From contig ML679961.1 of NCBI GenBank assembly GCA_007922225.1, positions 76,582,652 to 76,646,651 of the forward strand: a stretch of 64,000 nt of DNA. Reading direction: 5' to 3'. The stretch comes from Emydura subglobosa. Its lineage: Eukaryota; Chordata; Testudines; Chelidae. Shown one piece after another: positions 1-12,345 of the stretch (its first letter is position 1; every line of letters starts with the position of its first letter). A model generated the notes under the pieces. It worked only from the letters and a program-made list of their open reading frames with translations. It did not search any database and was not told the origin of the DNA. The position numbers and the translations under genes are program-made.

Positions 1-287
1 CAGTCAAAAATGGAAATGGATAGCATCAGTTATCTGCACTTGAACAGTAATTAAGTGTACCCTGTTGGCACTGCATATGGCCAGATCCTGAGAGGTGTTC
101 AACACTGACAACTCCCCATTGAAGGCAATGGACTAAATCCTGAGGACCTTATTCTAGCAAAGCTTTCACTAGCTTCAGTGAGAGCAGGCTCACTGATGAT
201 CAGCCCTGCAGGAAATGAGGCAATAGGCCTCCACGTTCTCATTTTTGGTATCTGTGGAGGGATTACTCTCTAACTGAGAGGCAATGT

Positions 288-480
288 GGTCTGTAGAGGG
301 GAGTATGGGATCAGATGCTCCTGAGTTCCAAATCCTGCCTTTGCCTCTGACTCTCACTGTGGCTTTATGTCACCACCAAACATTTCCCCCTCAGTTTCCC
401 CATCTATAAAATGGGGTTAATGTCAGGATAAATTAGTTAATGTTTATGCAATGATCTGAGGATGCCAAATCTCATTAACT
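288..480 (+). repeat. MIR-type SINE, sense
   Basis: The segment follows the MIR/CORE-SINE pattern: a 'gagttccaaatcctgcctttgcc' like block, then a 'cctcagtttccccatctataaaatggg' like block, then an A/T-rich tail. The central blocks are clear by eye and the tail is diverged. It is an old, non-coding insertion. Boundaries are approximate. Confidence 0.7.
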
Positions 481-2403
481 AAGAATATATATAATGGTAG
501 TATCAGGACAAGCTGCAAGCTAAACACAGCACCCAGTACTGCAAGATGGGAGATCTCAGTTTGACTCTAAACCTTGTCAACTGCTTCTCAGGAAATGTGC
601 CGGGATCTCTTTGGAAGGTAGAACATGTCGCTAAGTCAGTCCATCATTGATCGCTCTAGCTAATTGAGATGTAACACTGCTAAGTACTGAAGAAAGTCCA
701 GTATCCAGGGTTTGGCACTTGGGAATGACATAAATTGTCATTCAGGACCTCAAGGCTTACAGACTAAAGCAGAGAATTTTAGGAAGGACTCCCTCTGTGG
801 TGTGAAAGAATCCCCTATGTCCCCTATACTCTTGGACAAAATATCACAGCAATAGCTAGAACAATATAACCACATGCAGCTCTTAAGGTGAAACGTAAGA
901 CTGATTGTTTCCATATGAGCACGCTCAACAAAATATGCTCAACAAAATAACTATACAATTGAAATGCCAAAGTTCCTGCAGGATGCACAGAGCACAAATA
1001 TTTGCACATTAGTTGCTGTCAGCATAAAGATGGCATGACATGATCAGGTCAAAGGGAAGTTATTTATCCATCATGGAAAATTGCATTGCAATTGATTTAA
1101 ATTCAATTCTCTTTGCTCTACACAAATGCTTTGTTCCTTATCCTTCTGCAAATCAGGCCAGCCTAATATATTGGCATCTCAATCATCATTTGGCTCCCAC
1201 TGAGATGAAGGAGCAGCAGCTGGGCCTCGAGGCCTGTTGCAGTAAATCAATGATTTATTAGAGGGAATGGGGCAGGCGAGGGGAGTTGAGGAAAGTTGGT
1301 AATAAGAACAATGTAGCTAGCTGCTTTTGCCATGCCTGCCCAGACTGCCCACCTGTCCTACCCAAAAGGAATTGTAATGAAGCTCCAAACTTATCCTGAC
1401 TTACAAGTTATAGTATTGAAGCATGATTCCTTTGCCTGAGTTTCTTTAAGTCCCATTTCCTTTGATCTCTGAAATATAGCCACAAGGGCACACACAAAAA
1501 ATGCAGGGACTCAAACAAAACTTCTTTGCCCCAAAAGCACACGTCAAATGCTATCAGTGTTAAAATGAAGCATATCTGAGTTCTGCTGGATTCCTCTGTT
1601 AGTCACATTGGCAGCATTGTGGGGCTAAAGGATGGGGAGTGTTATGAATTCCGCAGAACCTTGAAAACTTAAGTTAGATGTTTTGAAAATAATTCCCAGG
1701 CTGATCTAAAGAAGAGACGTTTTCTCTCTATTGGAGTGTTCTCTAATATCCATTTGCCCTTTGCCTGACCCCTCCTTCCTGGAACCTTTCCCTCTGCTCC
1801 AGAGCCCCTATATCTTCTCTCTTTGCTCTATCCCCCTTTCCAATGTGCTTTTTTTTTTTTTTTTGGAAAAGAGGGACCTGAACTAAAACCCCAAATTGAA
1901 ACACCTCTGAAGTATAAAGAAATTTAGATCCAGCCCTGCACATTGTGGTTCATGCCCAATTTAGCTCTTCAGTTATTTCATCTGTGCTTTGATTTTCCCT
2001 TAGCCTGGCTGCAATGAGCTGCCTTTACCCACACATTCTCTTCTCCCTGTCACTTGCCGTTCAATACTGTGTACACCTGACACATTCCTTCAGTTCCATA
2101 TGTACAAATACTCATCTCTTGCAAACAGGAAAGACCTCACAATCAGACCCCAGAAGTGATGAGCAGGCAAAATTTAGTCCTTCCAAGTTAGTCATGTTAG
2201 CCATGCTTTAGGACTATTATCAGCACCCATTTGAGTGGCGTAATCTCTCATTAATTCATGGTCTGAGCAATACCTGAGGCTAGGAACAGAGACCGTCCAA
2301 TCAGTTGAAGTGTAACTTTCACAACAGTAAACTTCTTCACACAGCCTGCATTCTTGCTGGGGCTAGCTTTTCTCCCATGATGCTGAAGTCAAAGCAGTCT
2401 CCT
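481..2403. other. Non-coding stretch, probably intronic
   Basis: I see no exon-like open frame with splice sites and no repeat I can name. A T homopolymer of about 16 bases lies near 1849-1864. Short ORFs here have no recognisable motif and look like chance. Confidence 0.5.
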
Positions 2404-2870
2404 CTAAGGCCTGGTCTACACTACAGACTTTTGTTGACCAAAGTCAGCTTTTTGCACCAAAACGGTGGTGGTGTACACACTGCAACAACAGTGGAAAGCA
2501 GTACAGGATCCATTCTTTCCAATAGAGATAGCGGGCGCACAGAAAACGGGCATTGAAAAATGCTGCAAACCGCAGATGGAAACCCATCAAGTGATGGGAC
2601 GGAAATCACTGCATCATGGGATGATGAGGCCGTGATGCACTATGATCCTGTCTGCCTTCTCACAACTCCTAGTGGCAGAAGGTGGCAAATTGAACAATGG
2701 GTTAGCTTCCCACAGTGCACTGCTCTCACTGTTGATGCTAGACTAACTGTGAACGTGCTTTGGCAACATGAGTACTGTGTGGACAGGCACAAGCATTGTA
2801 ATTACAGCACTTTTTGATCATAGTTGTAACTTGCGTCGACAACACTTTCGAGTGTATACAAGGCCTAAGA
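2404..2870. mobile_element. MITE with 'gtctacact' type inverted ends
   Basis: The left end reads taaggcctggtctacact. The right end, on the opposite strand, reads taggccttgtatacact, giving imperfect terminal inverted repeats about 465 bp apart. The interior has the 'gttgac/gtcgac' flavour seen in other copies in this window. It has no coding capacity, so it is a non-autonomous DNA transposon. Superfamily not determined. Confidence 0.65.
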
Positions 2871-3535
2871 TTTCTTTGGCAGCAAACAGGCCTGTTAATG
2901 TCACTAGGATAAAGCAATTGGATTCAAAAGGTGATCAGTCACGTGCTATTGATTTCACCTTCTCATCTAATAGATCACTGATTGCTTCGAGCGTACTTCC
3001 TCCCTATGTTTGTTTCTTGCACATCAGTAGTGAAGATGTGCTGGGTATCAAGTAATCACCATTTGGGAGGGGATTGCCAGCAAGAGCATCATCATTCACG
3101 TTAACTGGGGGATCAACAAAAGAATAACTGAGTGGGAATCTGTCAATTTTAATTTATTTGCAATGTAACTTGACTACTTCCTAAAGTAACATTTTAAAGA
3201 GAGAATCTGTTGCTGTAAGCATTTACTTAACAGAATAATTAGTCACATCAATATCCCTGGCAATAAAAGAACCTTCTACAGCCTATTTCTCTCCCTTGCC
3301 AACCGTAAGGATATCAAGAAGATTCAGTGTATTATTAATCTGCTGAAACACTATAAAAGTTCTTTCCAGCCAAATGCCCGCATAGTGGTCATGTTTGTGC
3401 TTGTACCCAGTATTGAAGATACTTTGTCTAAAGTGAAAAGCAATGGGGGAGGGCACAGCATTAGTAGCCACTTGGCCTTCTGAGATAGTCCATTTCTTTC
3501 CCTTCTCTGACTCATGTCTTCTGATGAACTGTGGT
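2871..3535. other. Non-coding stretch
   Basis: AT-rich sequence with no recognisable repeat or exon. An antisense open frame at 3283-3585 has no motif I recognise and is not supported as coding. Confidence 0.4.
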
Positions 3536-3645
3536 AGCCCTGGTGTTTTGAACAGGATACAAGGGTATATTCCTAGTCTTGTCACTGACCTGTTGTGACC
3601 TTGGGCAAGTTGCTCAATCTCTGTGCATCTGTTGTTTCATCACAA
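3536..3645 (+). repeat. MIR-type SINE fragment, sense
   Basis: Contains the typical core 'tgtgaccttgggcaagttgc' followed by a degraded 'tctctgtgcatctgt' block. Only the central part of the SINE is recognisable. Confidence 0.6.
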
Positions 3646-4678
3646 GTCATGTTCCAAGGTGTTACTCATGATTATTTATGTTACTCAAGATCTCTGAGTT
3701 CCTTTTGATGAAAGGTGTTTACAGGAGTGGAAAATACAGTAACAAGTGTATGACCATGGAAGACTTCGCAGTTATCCCTTTGTTGCATCCAAGTAAGTCA
3801 TGAAACCTGGATCTTCCCAGTCCAGAAGGACAAGCCTCAGACACTTCATCTAGTGTTTAGCAGTAGAGGGCCTATGAGTCAGGTGCAGCAGTTCTGATTC
3901 TACCCACTAGAGATCAATAGAATGAATGATGTTATTTTTACGTCAGTGAGCCTCTGCATTTGGAACCTTCGTCATATGCTGCTGCCAAAGCAACTCAGTC
4001 TTCCTCTTCCTGAAGCTTTTGTGTGAGTGTGAGACGCAGAGCGGTCGATGTATACGTGTGCATGTGTGTGAATGCCATCCCTTTCCCCAGGGGAGCTATT
4101 GGCCTCCCTGTGTGCTATCTGTGTTACAATGTGAATTTGTCCTGCCCTAGATGTGCAGATACTTTTTCTTTTTTCTCTGCCATGCCACAGTATGATTCAT
4201 TGTATTGCAGCATCTCAGCCAAAGGAGGTCTTCTCCACAAAGAGCTGCACTCCAACTGTCAAGAAAAGAATTCTTGGCAATAGCATCAATCTCTAATTAG
4301 GTCGTCTCTGGATATTATGTGCTAGGAAGCACAATCTAATTAGCACCACTTTCCATTCTGAAAGAACTACAGCAAGGTGGCATATTAGCAAAGTATATAT
4401 TAAGTAATTGAGCCCATAATGGGCTGGTGCACAAATACTATGCTACAGTTGAATGTATTCTCCCATGTTTTTAAAATTCATGAGATACTAATTGTCAGTC
4501 TCTAATGTAGCTGGCACCTTAGAAACCTGGGATTTGTGGTAATGATTCTAAGCTCTTCAAAGAACTGTGTCAAATCTGAGTGGTGTTAAGTGTTGCTATT
4601 TTATGTTGCTGTTTAAAAAAAACCCCAAAAAATCCCACCTTCATTCTATAATAAAAACTCAGGCAACCTTTGTATGTG
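3646..4678. other. Non-coding stretch
   Basis: No exon or named repeat recognised. A GT-rich patch around 4020-4070 is low-complexity rather than a clean microsatellite. Confidence 0.4.
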
Positions 4679-4710
4679 TGTTTTTTGTTTGTTTGTTTGT
4701 TTGTTTTTTT
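4679..4710. repeat. (GTTT)n microsatellite
   Basis: A run of T followed by about five GTTT units and more T. It lies just upstream of the CR1 copy and may be part of its flank. Confidence 0.8.
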
Positions 4711-4738
4711 AAGAACAGTTTAGAGTATTAAAACAACT

Positions 4739-6893
4739 CTATGGATCTATTAAGACACCATAATAGAGGCTCAATTTATATGTATATCCCAAATTAAAAA
4801 ACACAATAAGAGGACCAAAAAAAGTGCCACCGTGACTAAACAACAAAGTAAAAGAAGCAGCTAGAGGCAAAAAGGCATCCTTTAAAAAGTGGAAGTTAAA
4901 TCCTATTGAGAAAAATTGAAAAGAGCATAAACTCTGGCAAATGAAGTGTAAAAATATAATTAGGAAGGCCAAAAACGAATTTGAAGAACAGCTAGCAGAA
5001 GACTCAAAATGTAACAGCAAATTTTTTTTTTTTTTTTTTGCATCAGAAGCAGGAACACTGTTAAACAACTAGTGGGGCCACTGGATGATAAAGATGCTAA
5101 AGGAGCACTCAAGGAAGATAAGCTATTGTGGAGAAACTAAATGAATTCTTTGCATCGGTCTTCACGGCTGAGGATGTGAAAGAGAGTCCCAAACCTGAGC
5201 CATTCTTTTTAGGTGACAAATCTGAGGAACTGTCCCAAATTGAGGTGTCATTAGAGGAGGTTTTGGAACAAATTGATAAATTAAACAGTAATAACTCACC
5301 AGGATCACATGATATCCACTCAAGAGTTATGAAGGAACTCAAATGTGAAATTGCAGAAGTACTATCATTTAAATCAGCTTCTGTATTGACTGACTGAAGG
5401 ATAGCTAATGTGATGCCAAATTTTTAAAAAGGCTCCAGAGGCAGTCCCGACAATTACAGGCTGGTAAGCTTAACTTCAGTACCAGGCAAATTGGTTGAAA
5501 CTATGGTAAAGAACAGAAGTATCAGACACATAGATGAATGCAGTTTGTTGGGGAAGAGTCAACATGTTTTTTGTAAAGTGAAATCATGCCTAACCAATCT
5601 ACTAGAATTCCTTGATGAGGTTAACAAGCATGTGGACAAATGTGATCTACTGGATATAGTGTATTTAGATTTTCAGAAAGTCTTTGACAAGGTCCCTCAC
5701 CAAAGGCTCTTAAGCAAAGTATGTGGTCATGGGATAAGAGGGAAGGTCCTCTCCTGGATCAGTAACTGGTTAAAAATAGGAAACAAAGGGTAGGAATAAT
5801 GGTCAGTTTTCAGATGGAGAGAGGTAAATAGTGGTGTACCCTAGGGATCTGTACTTGCACCAGTGCCATTCAACATATTCAGAAATTATCTGGAAAAAGG
5901 GTTAAACAGTGAGGTGGCAAAATTTGCAGATGATAGATAGTTAAGTCCAAAGCAGACTGCGAAGAGATACAGAGGGATCTCACAATATTGGGTAACCGAG
6001 CAACAAAACGGCAGTTGAAATTCAATGTTGATAAATGCAAAGTAATGCACATTGGAAAACATAATCCCAACTATACATATAAAATGATGGGATCTAAATT
6101 AACTGTTATCATTCAAGAAAGAGATGTTGGGGTCATTATGGATAGTTCTCTGAAAACATGCACTTAATGTGCAGCGGCAGTCAAAAAAGCTAACAATGCT
6201 GGGAATCATTAGGAATGGGATAGTTAATGAGACAGAAAATATAGTGTTGGCTCTTTATAAATCCATGATATTCCCACATCTTGACTACTGTGTGAAGATC
6301 TGGTTGCCCCACTTCAAAAAAGACATATTGGAATTGGAAAGGTACAGAAAAGGGCAACTAAAATCATTAGGGGTATGAAAAAGCTGCTATATGAAGAAAG
6401 ATTAATAAAACTGGCACTTTTCATCTTAGAAAAAGGACGACTAAGGGGGGTATGATAGATGTCTATAAAATTATGACTGGTGTGGAGAAAGTAAATAAGG
6501 AAGTGTTATTTACTACTTCTCATAACACAAAAACTAGGGATAGGTAGCAGGTTTAAATTGAACAAAAGGAAGTATTTCTTCACACAACGCACAGTCAACC
6601 TGTGGAACTCCTTGCCAGAGAATCTTGTGAAGGCCAACACTATAACGGGATTGAAAAAAGAACTAGGTAAGTTCATGGAGGATAGGTCCATCAATGGCTG
6701 TTAGCCAGGCTATTAGCTATTGCTGTTTGCCAGAGGCTAGGAATGGGTGATGGGATGGATCACTTGATGATTACCTTTTTCTATTCATTCTCTCTGAATT
6801 ACCTGATATTGGCCACTGTTGGAAGACAGGATACTGAGCTAGATGGACCATTGGTCTGACCCAATATGGCCGTTCTTATCTTCTTATGTTCTT
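4739..6893 (+). mobile_element. CR1-type LINE, 5'-truncated, sense
   Basis: About 2.15 kb of a CR1-clade non-LTR retrotransposon. It starts in the linker between the endonuclease and reverse-transcriptase domains, runs through a frameshifted RT and ends in the characteristic 3' UTR (a 'gatggaccattggtctgacc' block, then gttcttatcttcttatgttc). An 18-base T run near 5023-5040 lies inside the linker. The copy lacks the 5' half, as is usual for target-primed insertion, and has many stops. The 5' limit is approximate. Confidence 0.9.
5128..6378 (+). pseudogene. Decayed CR1 reverse transcriptase
   Basis: In CR1 elements this domain copies the LINE RNA into DNA at the target nick. Three open pieces (5128-5397, 5491-5793, 6169-6378) carry family motifs in order. 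An 'NEFFASVFT' start comes first. Then 'KSCLTNLLEFLDEV' and 'VYLDFQKVFDKVPHQRL' (normally YLDF.KAFD.VPH) follow. The catalytic 'KFADD' lies at 5920-5934 and is followed at once by a stop. The thumb region 'FPHLDYCVKIWLPHFKKDI' comes last. Frameshifts and stops separate the pieces, so no functional enzyme is encoded. The clade call is firm; the subfamily was not assigned. Confidence 0.88.
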
Positions 6894-8365
6894 CTCATCT
6901 CTGACCAGTTATTTAACCAAGTATTTAGATCTTAATGTAAATGTCTATTGCATTTATACAACAGTAGTCAAACATTCTTTTAAAAACAAAACTCAAAGAG
7001 GCACTGTTGGAAACTGAATTGCTGTTTGGGGGAGTTATATTTAGAACCCCTAATGGATGCTAAAGAAGGATTGCCCTTTGGTGATGAAGCACAAGTTATG
7101 CTTGTTGTACAAACTATAAATGGCTATGACCAAGGATTTATGGATTGAAGAATATCTGGGTTTCAGATGATTTGAGTGCAAGGACATGCAGGACTCTAAA
7201 GATATTGCCAAATTCTGAAGGCCCATCACTATTGAAGGGTCTGGAGGGAAACTGCACTGTTCAAAAATAGCTAGGGGATGTGTTCTTGTTTATAAGACAT
7301 ATTGGGCACTGGAGCAAAGGCAGTGTCCAGGGTTGTGTGGAGTGGTTGAGGGGAGAGAATATAGAAGCAATGAAAGAGAATAAAATAGGCCCTGGAAAGC
7401 CAGAGAAAATGGGATGCATCATGGAAGGAGAGAAGATAGAAAAGGGGGGAGTGAGCATGGAAGTAGATAATGGGAGACAAGCCAGGGCAGCATATAAAGA
7501 GTAGGAAAAGGCTAACGAAGTACAGAGAGAAGGCCTGAGCCTACAGCTGGTAAATTAATAGAATTTTCATTGACTCTAGGGTTGTTGTGAGCCTTTTTTT
7601 TGGTAATTGCCTTTGTTGATAAAGTTTTCAAAGATCCTTGAAGGGGAAGAGATATGGAAGTGTAAAATATTATTATTACGAGAACGGTTTCCCATATTGT
7701 AGAGAAACTTGCCTGCCAAATAATTCCAAATGTTTATTTTGAGAAAATCGGAATCAAAGGACAAATGGTTTCTTTTCCAATACACAGTTGACACAGTCCT
7801 TTAGCACTGTCCAAATGATTCTTGACCATGTAAATAATCCTGTCAAGAGGTACATGGGTTTTGTTTTCAAACACAAACATTCTTTCCAGAGTGGGAAGTG
7901 CTGATGTTTGTTTATCCCAAAACTTGAATTCACCAAGGCATTTTAATGTGAGCCCCAGCAAGTTCTGTGAAGATGGCTGGGCCTGTGCTTAATGAGCTGT
8001 GCTGGTCTGACCAGTTCACCTCTCCTGGTTGCATTGTTTATTGAAGTTGGAGTGTCAATAGAGTACATTGATTAACTCTGTGTGTAAAACAGCAGTGTAC
8101 TGTATGTGTCATTTATTTCAGTTGCTTTTTCTTGTAAATTGCCCTAATGATGAGTGTTCCACGTCGGCTAGATGCACAGATTAGCGTTAGTCAATGTCTG
8201 ACAACCCCATCCTCTTATGAGTCATTTGTGTTTACCTGCATGACATGCACATGACCATCTAATTGAGACTTCAGCCTGGCCCTTCATGGTCCTCTTTCCT
8301 AGACTATATCTATATCAGGTGAACTGAGTCAGCGGGAACTGTGCTAGGGCTTACTCACCCATATA
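6894..8365. other. Non-coding stretch
   Basis: No repeat or exon recognised. Overlapping short ORFs at 7261-7504 and 7576-7961 on both strands have no family motif. Confidence 0.4.
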
Positions 8366-8797
8366 CAGAGTTGGGCGAGTAACTGATTTTTCAGTTCACG
8401 GGCAGTTCTGAAAAATCAAGAAAAAATGTGGTTCAGGGAATCCAGACTTTTTTAGATGTTTGGCAAATTGAAGAAGTCTATAAAGTCTGTTTCATGTCAA
8501 AGAAAACGTAATTTGATCCCAAACATATTGTTTCTGGGCATTTTTAAAGGAGCAGAGTCACAAAACCACCAGAGAAGGTGAAGATGGCCTTTGGCCTAGA
8601 GGTTAGGATATTCAGCTGGGATGTGGGAGACTCAGGTCCTAAATAGTGCTTAAATCCCCTTGTGAATCTATCCACCTCCCCCCCGTACCCAGAACAAGTA
8701 AGCAAATCTGTGTCAAATTCACAAACAGTTTTGAGTCAATTTAAACTGCATTTTTGGGTGAATAATCTATTTGTCTGAAAAATGTCACCCAGCTCTA
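8366..8797. mobile_element. Short inverted-repeat element interrupted by a MIR
   Basis: The left end reads cagagttgggcgagtaactg. The right end on the other strand reads tagagctgggtgacattttt. Both begin with a CAGAG-like edge typical of hAT elements. The core contains a MIR head at about 8584-8700, so an older element was interrupted or the two are fused. I could not find a convincing 8-bp target duplication. Confidence 0.5.
8584..8700 (+). repeat. MIR-type SINE head, sense
   Basis: The tRNA-like 5' part is visible as ggcctagaggttaggatatt, followed by gggagactcaggtcct. The 3' half is lost or too diverged to follow. Confidence 0.55.
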
Positions 8798-8946
8798 TCC
8801 TATATTGTAATGACGGACTCATGTATTGTACCAGACAGAATCAGAACTCCTCAACTGTGCATCATAGGGCCTATATCGTCGATGGGTAATGGAGATTATC
8901 TTTAGTTTACGTGGCAGTTGCCTGTCCTTTAGAAGCAGGAGGATCT

Positions 8947-9246
8947 GAGACGTGGTCTATACTAATGCTGAAAGTCGATAAATTATTCTAGTTAAATTAC
9001 ATAAGTAATGTAACTTAAATTGACATATCTTAGATCAACTTGCAGCAATATTCTCACTACACTATGTCATCGGAAGATGCTCTCCCATTGCCATAGCTTC
9101 CATCTCTTGTTAAGGTGGATTACAGACGTCAATGGGAGAGCGCTCTCCCATCAATTTAGTGTGTCTTCACCAGACCCACTAAATGGACGCTGCTGTATCA
9201 ATGACAGAGGCGCTGATTTAGCATGGTAGTGAAGATGTGTCCTGAG
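8947..9246. mobile_element. MITE with 'gtctacact' type inverted ends
   Basis: The left end is gagacgtggtctatacta. The right end on the other strand is aggacacatcttcacta. An internal palindrome built on 'gctctcccat' and 'gggagagcgctctccc' lies near 9077-9150, as in related elements in the window. Non-coding. Confidence 0.6.
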
Positions 9247-9623
9247 TTCTGTCACCATGAAGTTCATGTTTGGGCATGGGTTTATTACAATATTAGGTAT
9301 TTAAAATATATGTAGAGTGAGAGACCATTAGTAGCAACTTACAGTGGTTTAAAGCAGCTCATATCTACAGCCTGATGAATATTGGAAGTTAGTTAGAATT
9401 GCTTTCTAAATTGTAAGGGGGACTTTTTTATAAGGCTTCATTTTTTAATTTGAGATGTATAGAATTATTTATTTCTCATGCTCAGAGAATTCCAAGTCAT
9501 TGGTTGATGTAATTATAGTTTTGATGTTGTTTAATAGATGATCACAACTTTTTAAAATGTTACTGTAATGGTATATTTAATCCAACCAGGAAAGATGAGA
9601 ATGAGGATTAGTTTCATCAGACT
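9247..9623. other. Non-coding stretch
   Basis: AT-rich. No repeat or exon recognised. Confidence 0.4.
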
Positions 9624-9903
9624 AGGGTCTTGACTACACAGGGAAACTGACTAGAATAACTCCTGTGGAACACATTATTCCACAATAGCATTCTAGAATA
9701 GTTCCCTTCATGGACACTGAAGTGACATGGTCACTTTATTGAAAAATTCCTTCATTTTGGAAAAGCACTAATTATTCTAAAATAAAAGGGATTTTAATTC
9801 TATAATAGTTTCTATACAAGGAGTTATTCTGGAACTGCTATTGTGGAGTAATTTTTATTCTGCAGTAGTTAATCCTGTCAATTTCTCCATGTCAATAAAC
9901 CCT
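9624..9903. mobile_element. MITE, 280 bp
   Basis: The left end is agggtcttgactacacaggg. The right end on the other strand is agggtttattgacatggaga. The interior is a chain of 'ggaataactcc' and 'attctagaata' related palindromic pieces. It belongs to the same broad class as the other 'agggt...gtcta' bounded elements here. Confidence 0.6.
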
Positions 9904-9959
9904 AAGGAAAGGAATTGGGAGTGACAAAGGATCCAAATTTATCATCCTTTAACTGTCTG

Positions 9960-10110
9960 GCAGAACATAGGATGTATAAATAGAAGAACTAAACCCAAAT
10001 TAAGAGAGATCATTATGGCATTATACCAAGAGCTTAGTGAGACCACATCTGGAGTATTAGGCACAATTCAAGCACTCTAGTTCAGGAAGGTGAGTGAGGA
10101 ATCAGGAATG
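9960..10110 (+). mobile_element. CR1-type LINE fragment, sense
   Basis: A conceptual reading gives 'INRRTKPKLREIIMALYQELSET', a degraded form of the CR1 RT thumb region that normally runs into '[15 protein letters not shown]'. It is short and old, with no 3' UTR attached. Confidence 0.55.
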
Positions 10111-10134
10111 TCTCAGAAGCTAACAAGGATAAAG

Positions 10135-10625
10135 AGCATTGGGACGCTAATTGTGCCAGCTTGTACCTTGATCTCTCCCAGCTATCACAAACTAAGATGA
10201 GTTATGGTACACTAGTATTTAGATGGGAGATTCCAAGGAAAGTAAGTGGACTGCTGGAAATGATGTTACGCTCTTCTTATGCCTCAGTGTGGTGCTAAGG
10301 GACTTAGTGCTGCTGGAGCTGCCATCTTTCAGATGAGATGTAAATTCTTATGGCATGTTTTGTAAGAGTAACTGTGTAATTCCAGAGTCCTAGTCAAAAC
10401 CTATTTTACCTGTCTAAAATCCATTCTCTCTTCGCACATTCCCCTCTGTAGTTTCAACTGGATAAATCTTGTGTCTTCTGACCTAATCTGTTGTATTGTG
10501 TTGTCATGCATTGTTAGAGCTACTGTGTTTCACCTCAGAGGTGGCTGTATTTCAAATGGGGTTTGGTGATCCCTGTGTACACTTCCGCAAAGCACTTTGG
10601 ATTTTTTGGAGTAAAAGGAAATGAA
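10135..10625 (+). repeat. Ancient SINE with 5S-rRNA-like head
   Basis: The piece 'agtatttagatgggagattc' near 10220 resembles the 5S rRNA internal promoter region (agtacttggatgggagac). The body carries 'cagatgagatgtaaattc' and 'tggcatgttttgtaagagta', and the tail reads 'agcactttggattttttggag'. These are parts of an old amniote SINE that I recognise only by pattern; I do not assign a library name. Confidence 0.5.
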
Positions 10626-10789
10626 AGATGTTAATGTTATTAACTAAAAAAGGACCTTAAGAAAATTACTATCGGTATATATTGGATAAGAGGACATTAG
10701 TGAGGTTTATGGGTATGATTCTGAATGAGTGGAAAAGTTAGATGACAAGATGATTCAAGTAAGTAGCTTCTGTCAAATCACCCTGGACG

Positions 10790-10950
10790 CTAAGGAAGTA
10801 TTATCCCCATTTTACAGTTAAGTGAACTGAGAAACAGGGAGAGTAAGTTGGCCGAGATCACACAGCAAGTTAGTATCATACCTGGAAATAGAACCTTGGC
10901 AGCCTAACACCAATCTCCTGCTCTACCCATTAGACCACACTCATTGTTGG
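10790..10950 (-). repeat. MIR-type SINE, antisense
   Basis: Antisense MIR core: ttatccccattttacagtta, then a block like ctgagaaacagggagagtaag, then gatcacacagcaagt, ending with ctctacccattagaccacac, the reverse of the tRNA-like head. It is nearly full length. Confidence 0.75.
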
Positions 10951-11559
10951 CAAGCGAGTCTGTTTTTTTTTACTTCTTCCAGAGGGCTTGTGACAAATTA
11001 TACTGGGCCTTTCCATTTCTCCATATGATTTTTATAGCCCTGTAGAAGGTTTACTTTTTAATGAGTCTGATTGGAATCTGAAAGCAGAAGTTTGTAAAAG
11101 CATAGCAGTTTATTCCAAAACCTAATGTTATTGCCAAGCTGCAGGGTCCTATCGTGCCCTTAAATTCCACATGGAAATTCTGATGCCATGAACACTGGAG
11201 ATCTTATAGAGAGTGGCCCTATACTTGGAGATTGTATTTGTTGAGCATGGTGTTTTGGCACCCACAGCACATCTGAATCACTCAAGAAGAACCAAAGTTA
11301 GTCACGGCCATGTCACTTATTTAAAATCTGGGCTAGCTGACAATAGAATGGTGATTCAATATTTGCAAAAATTGGCACAACCAGGGGCTCTGAATGAGGA
11401 GACCAGGGCTATGCATATATCTGGCACTAACTCATTTCTGTGAGCTTGGACAGCTCACTTCACCTCTTTAATGACATTGTTACCCAACCGAGAAATGGAA
11501 GTAATGATGGTCATCTTCCTGTCACAGCACTGAGGGCCTGAGGTAAAAGATGATGTATA
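10951..11559. other. Non-coding stretch
   Basis: No exon or repeat recognised. An open frame at 11213-11443 has no motif I recognise. Confidence 0.4.
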
Positions 11560-12345
11560 ATAAGAACATAAGAATGGCCATACTGGATCAGACCAATGGT
11601 CCATCTAGCCCAGTATCCTGTCTTCCAACAGTGGCCAGTGGCAGATGCTTCCGAAGGAATGAACAGACCAGGGCGATTATCGAGTGATCCATTCCCTGTC
11701 ATCCAGTCCCAGCTTCTGGCAGTCAGAGATTTCAGGACACCCAGAGCATGGGATTGTGTCCCTGACCATCTTGGCTAAGACCCACTGATGGACCTATCCT
11801 TCATGTGCTTATCTAATACTTTTTTGAACTCAGTTATACTTTGGCCTTCTCAACATCCCTTGGTAATAAATTCCAAAGCTTGACTGTGCGTTATGTGAAG
11901 AAATACTTCATTTGTTTCTTTTAAACCTGCTGCCTCTTAATTTCATTGGGTGGCCCCTGGTTTGTGTGTTATGTGAAGGGGTAAATAACACTTCCCATTT
12001 CACTTTTGCCACACCAGTCATGATTTTATAGACTACTATCACATCTCACTTAGTCATTCTTTTTCTAAGGTGAACAGTACCAGTCTTTTTAATCTTTCCA
12101 CATATGGAAGCTGTTCTATACCCATAATCATTTTTGCTGCCCTTCTCTGTACCTTTTCCAATTCTAATGTATCTTTTTTGAGATGGGGGGACCAGATCTA
12201 TGTGCATTATTCAAGGAGTGAGCATACTATGCATTTGTACTGTGGCATTATGATGTTTTCTGTCTTATTATCTATCCCTTACCTAGTGGTTCCCAACTTT
12301 CTCTTAGCTTTTTTGACTGTTGCGGATTGCAAAGTATATTTATGA
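11560..12345 (-). mobile_element. CR1-type LINE 3' end, antisense
   Basis: Begins at the CR1 3' tip in reverse (aagaacataagaatggccat, actggatcagaccaatggtc). It continues through the reverse of the 3' UTR and last part of the RT (tgactgtgcgttatgtgaag, then gaccagatctatgtgcatta). About 0.8 kb, 5'-truncated. The 'agtggttcccaactttctc' near 12286 is part of the CR1, not a hAT end. Confidence 0.85.

Noticed and set aside
12286..12310. 'agtggttcccaactttc' as a hAT terminus
   Set aside because: It lies within the continuous antisense CR1 sequence, which normally has this wording, and has no partner end.
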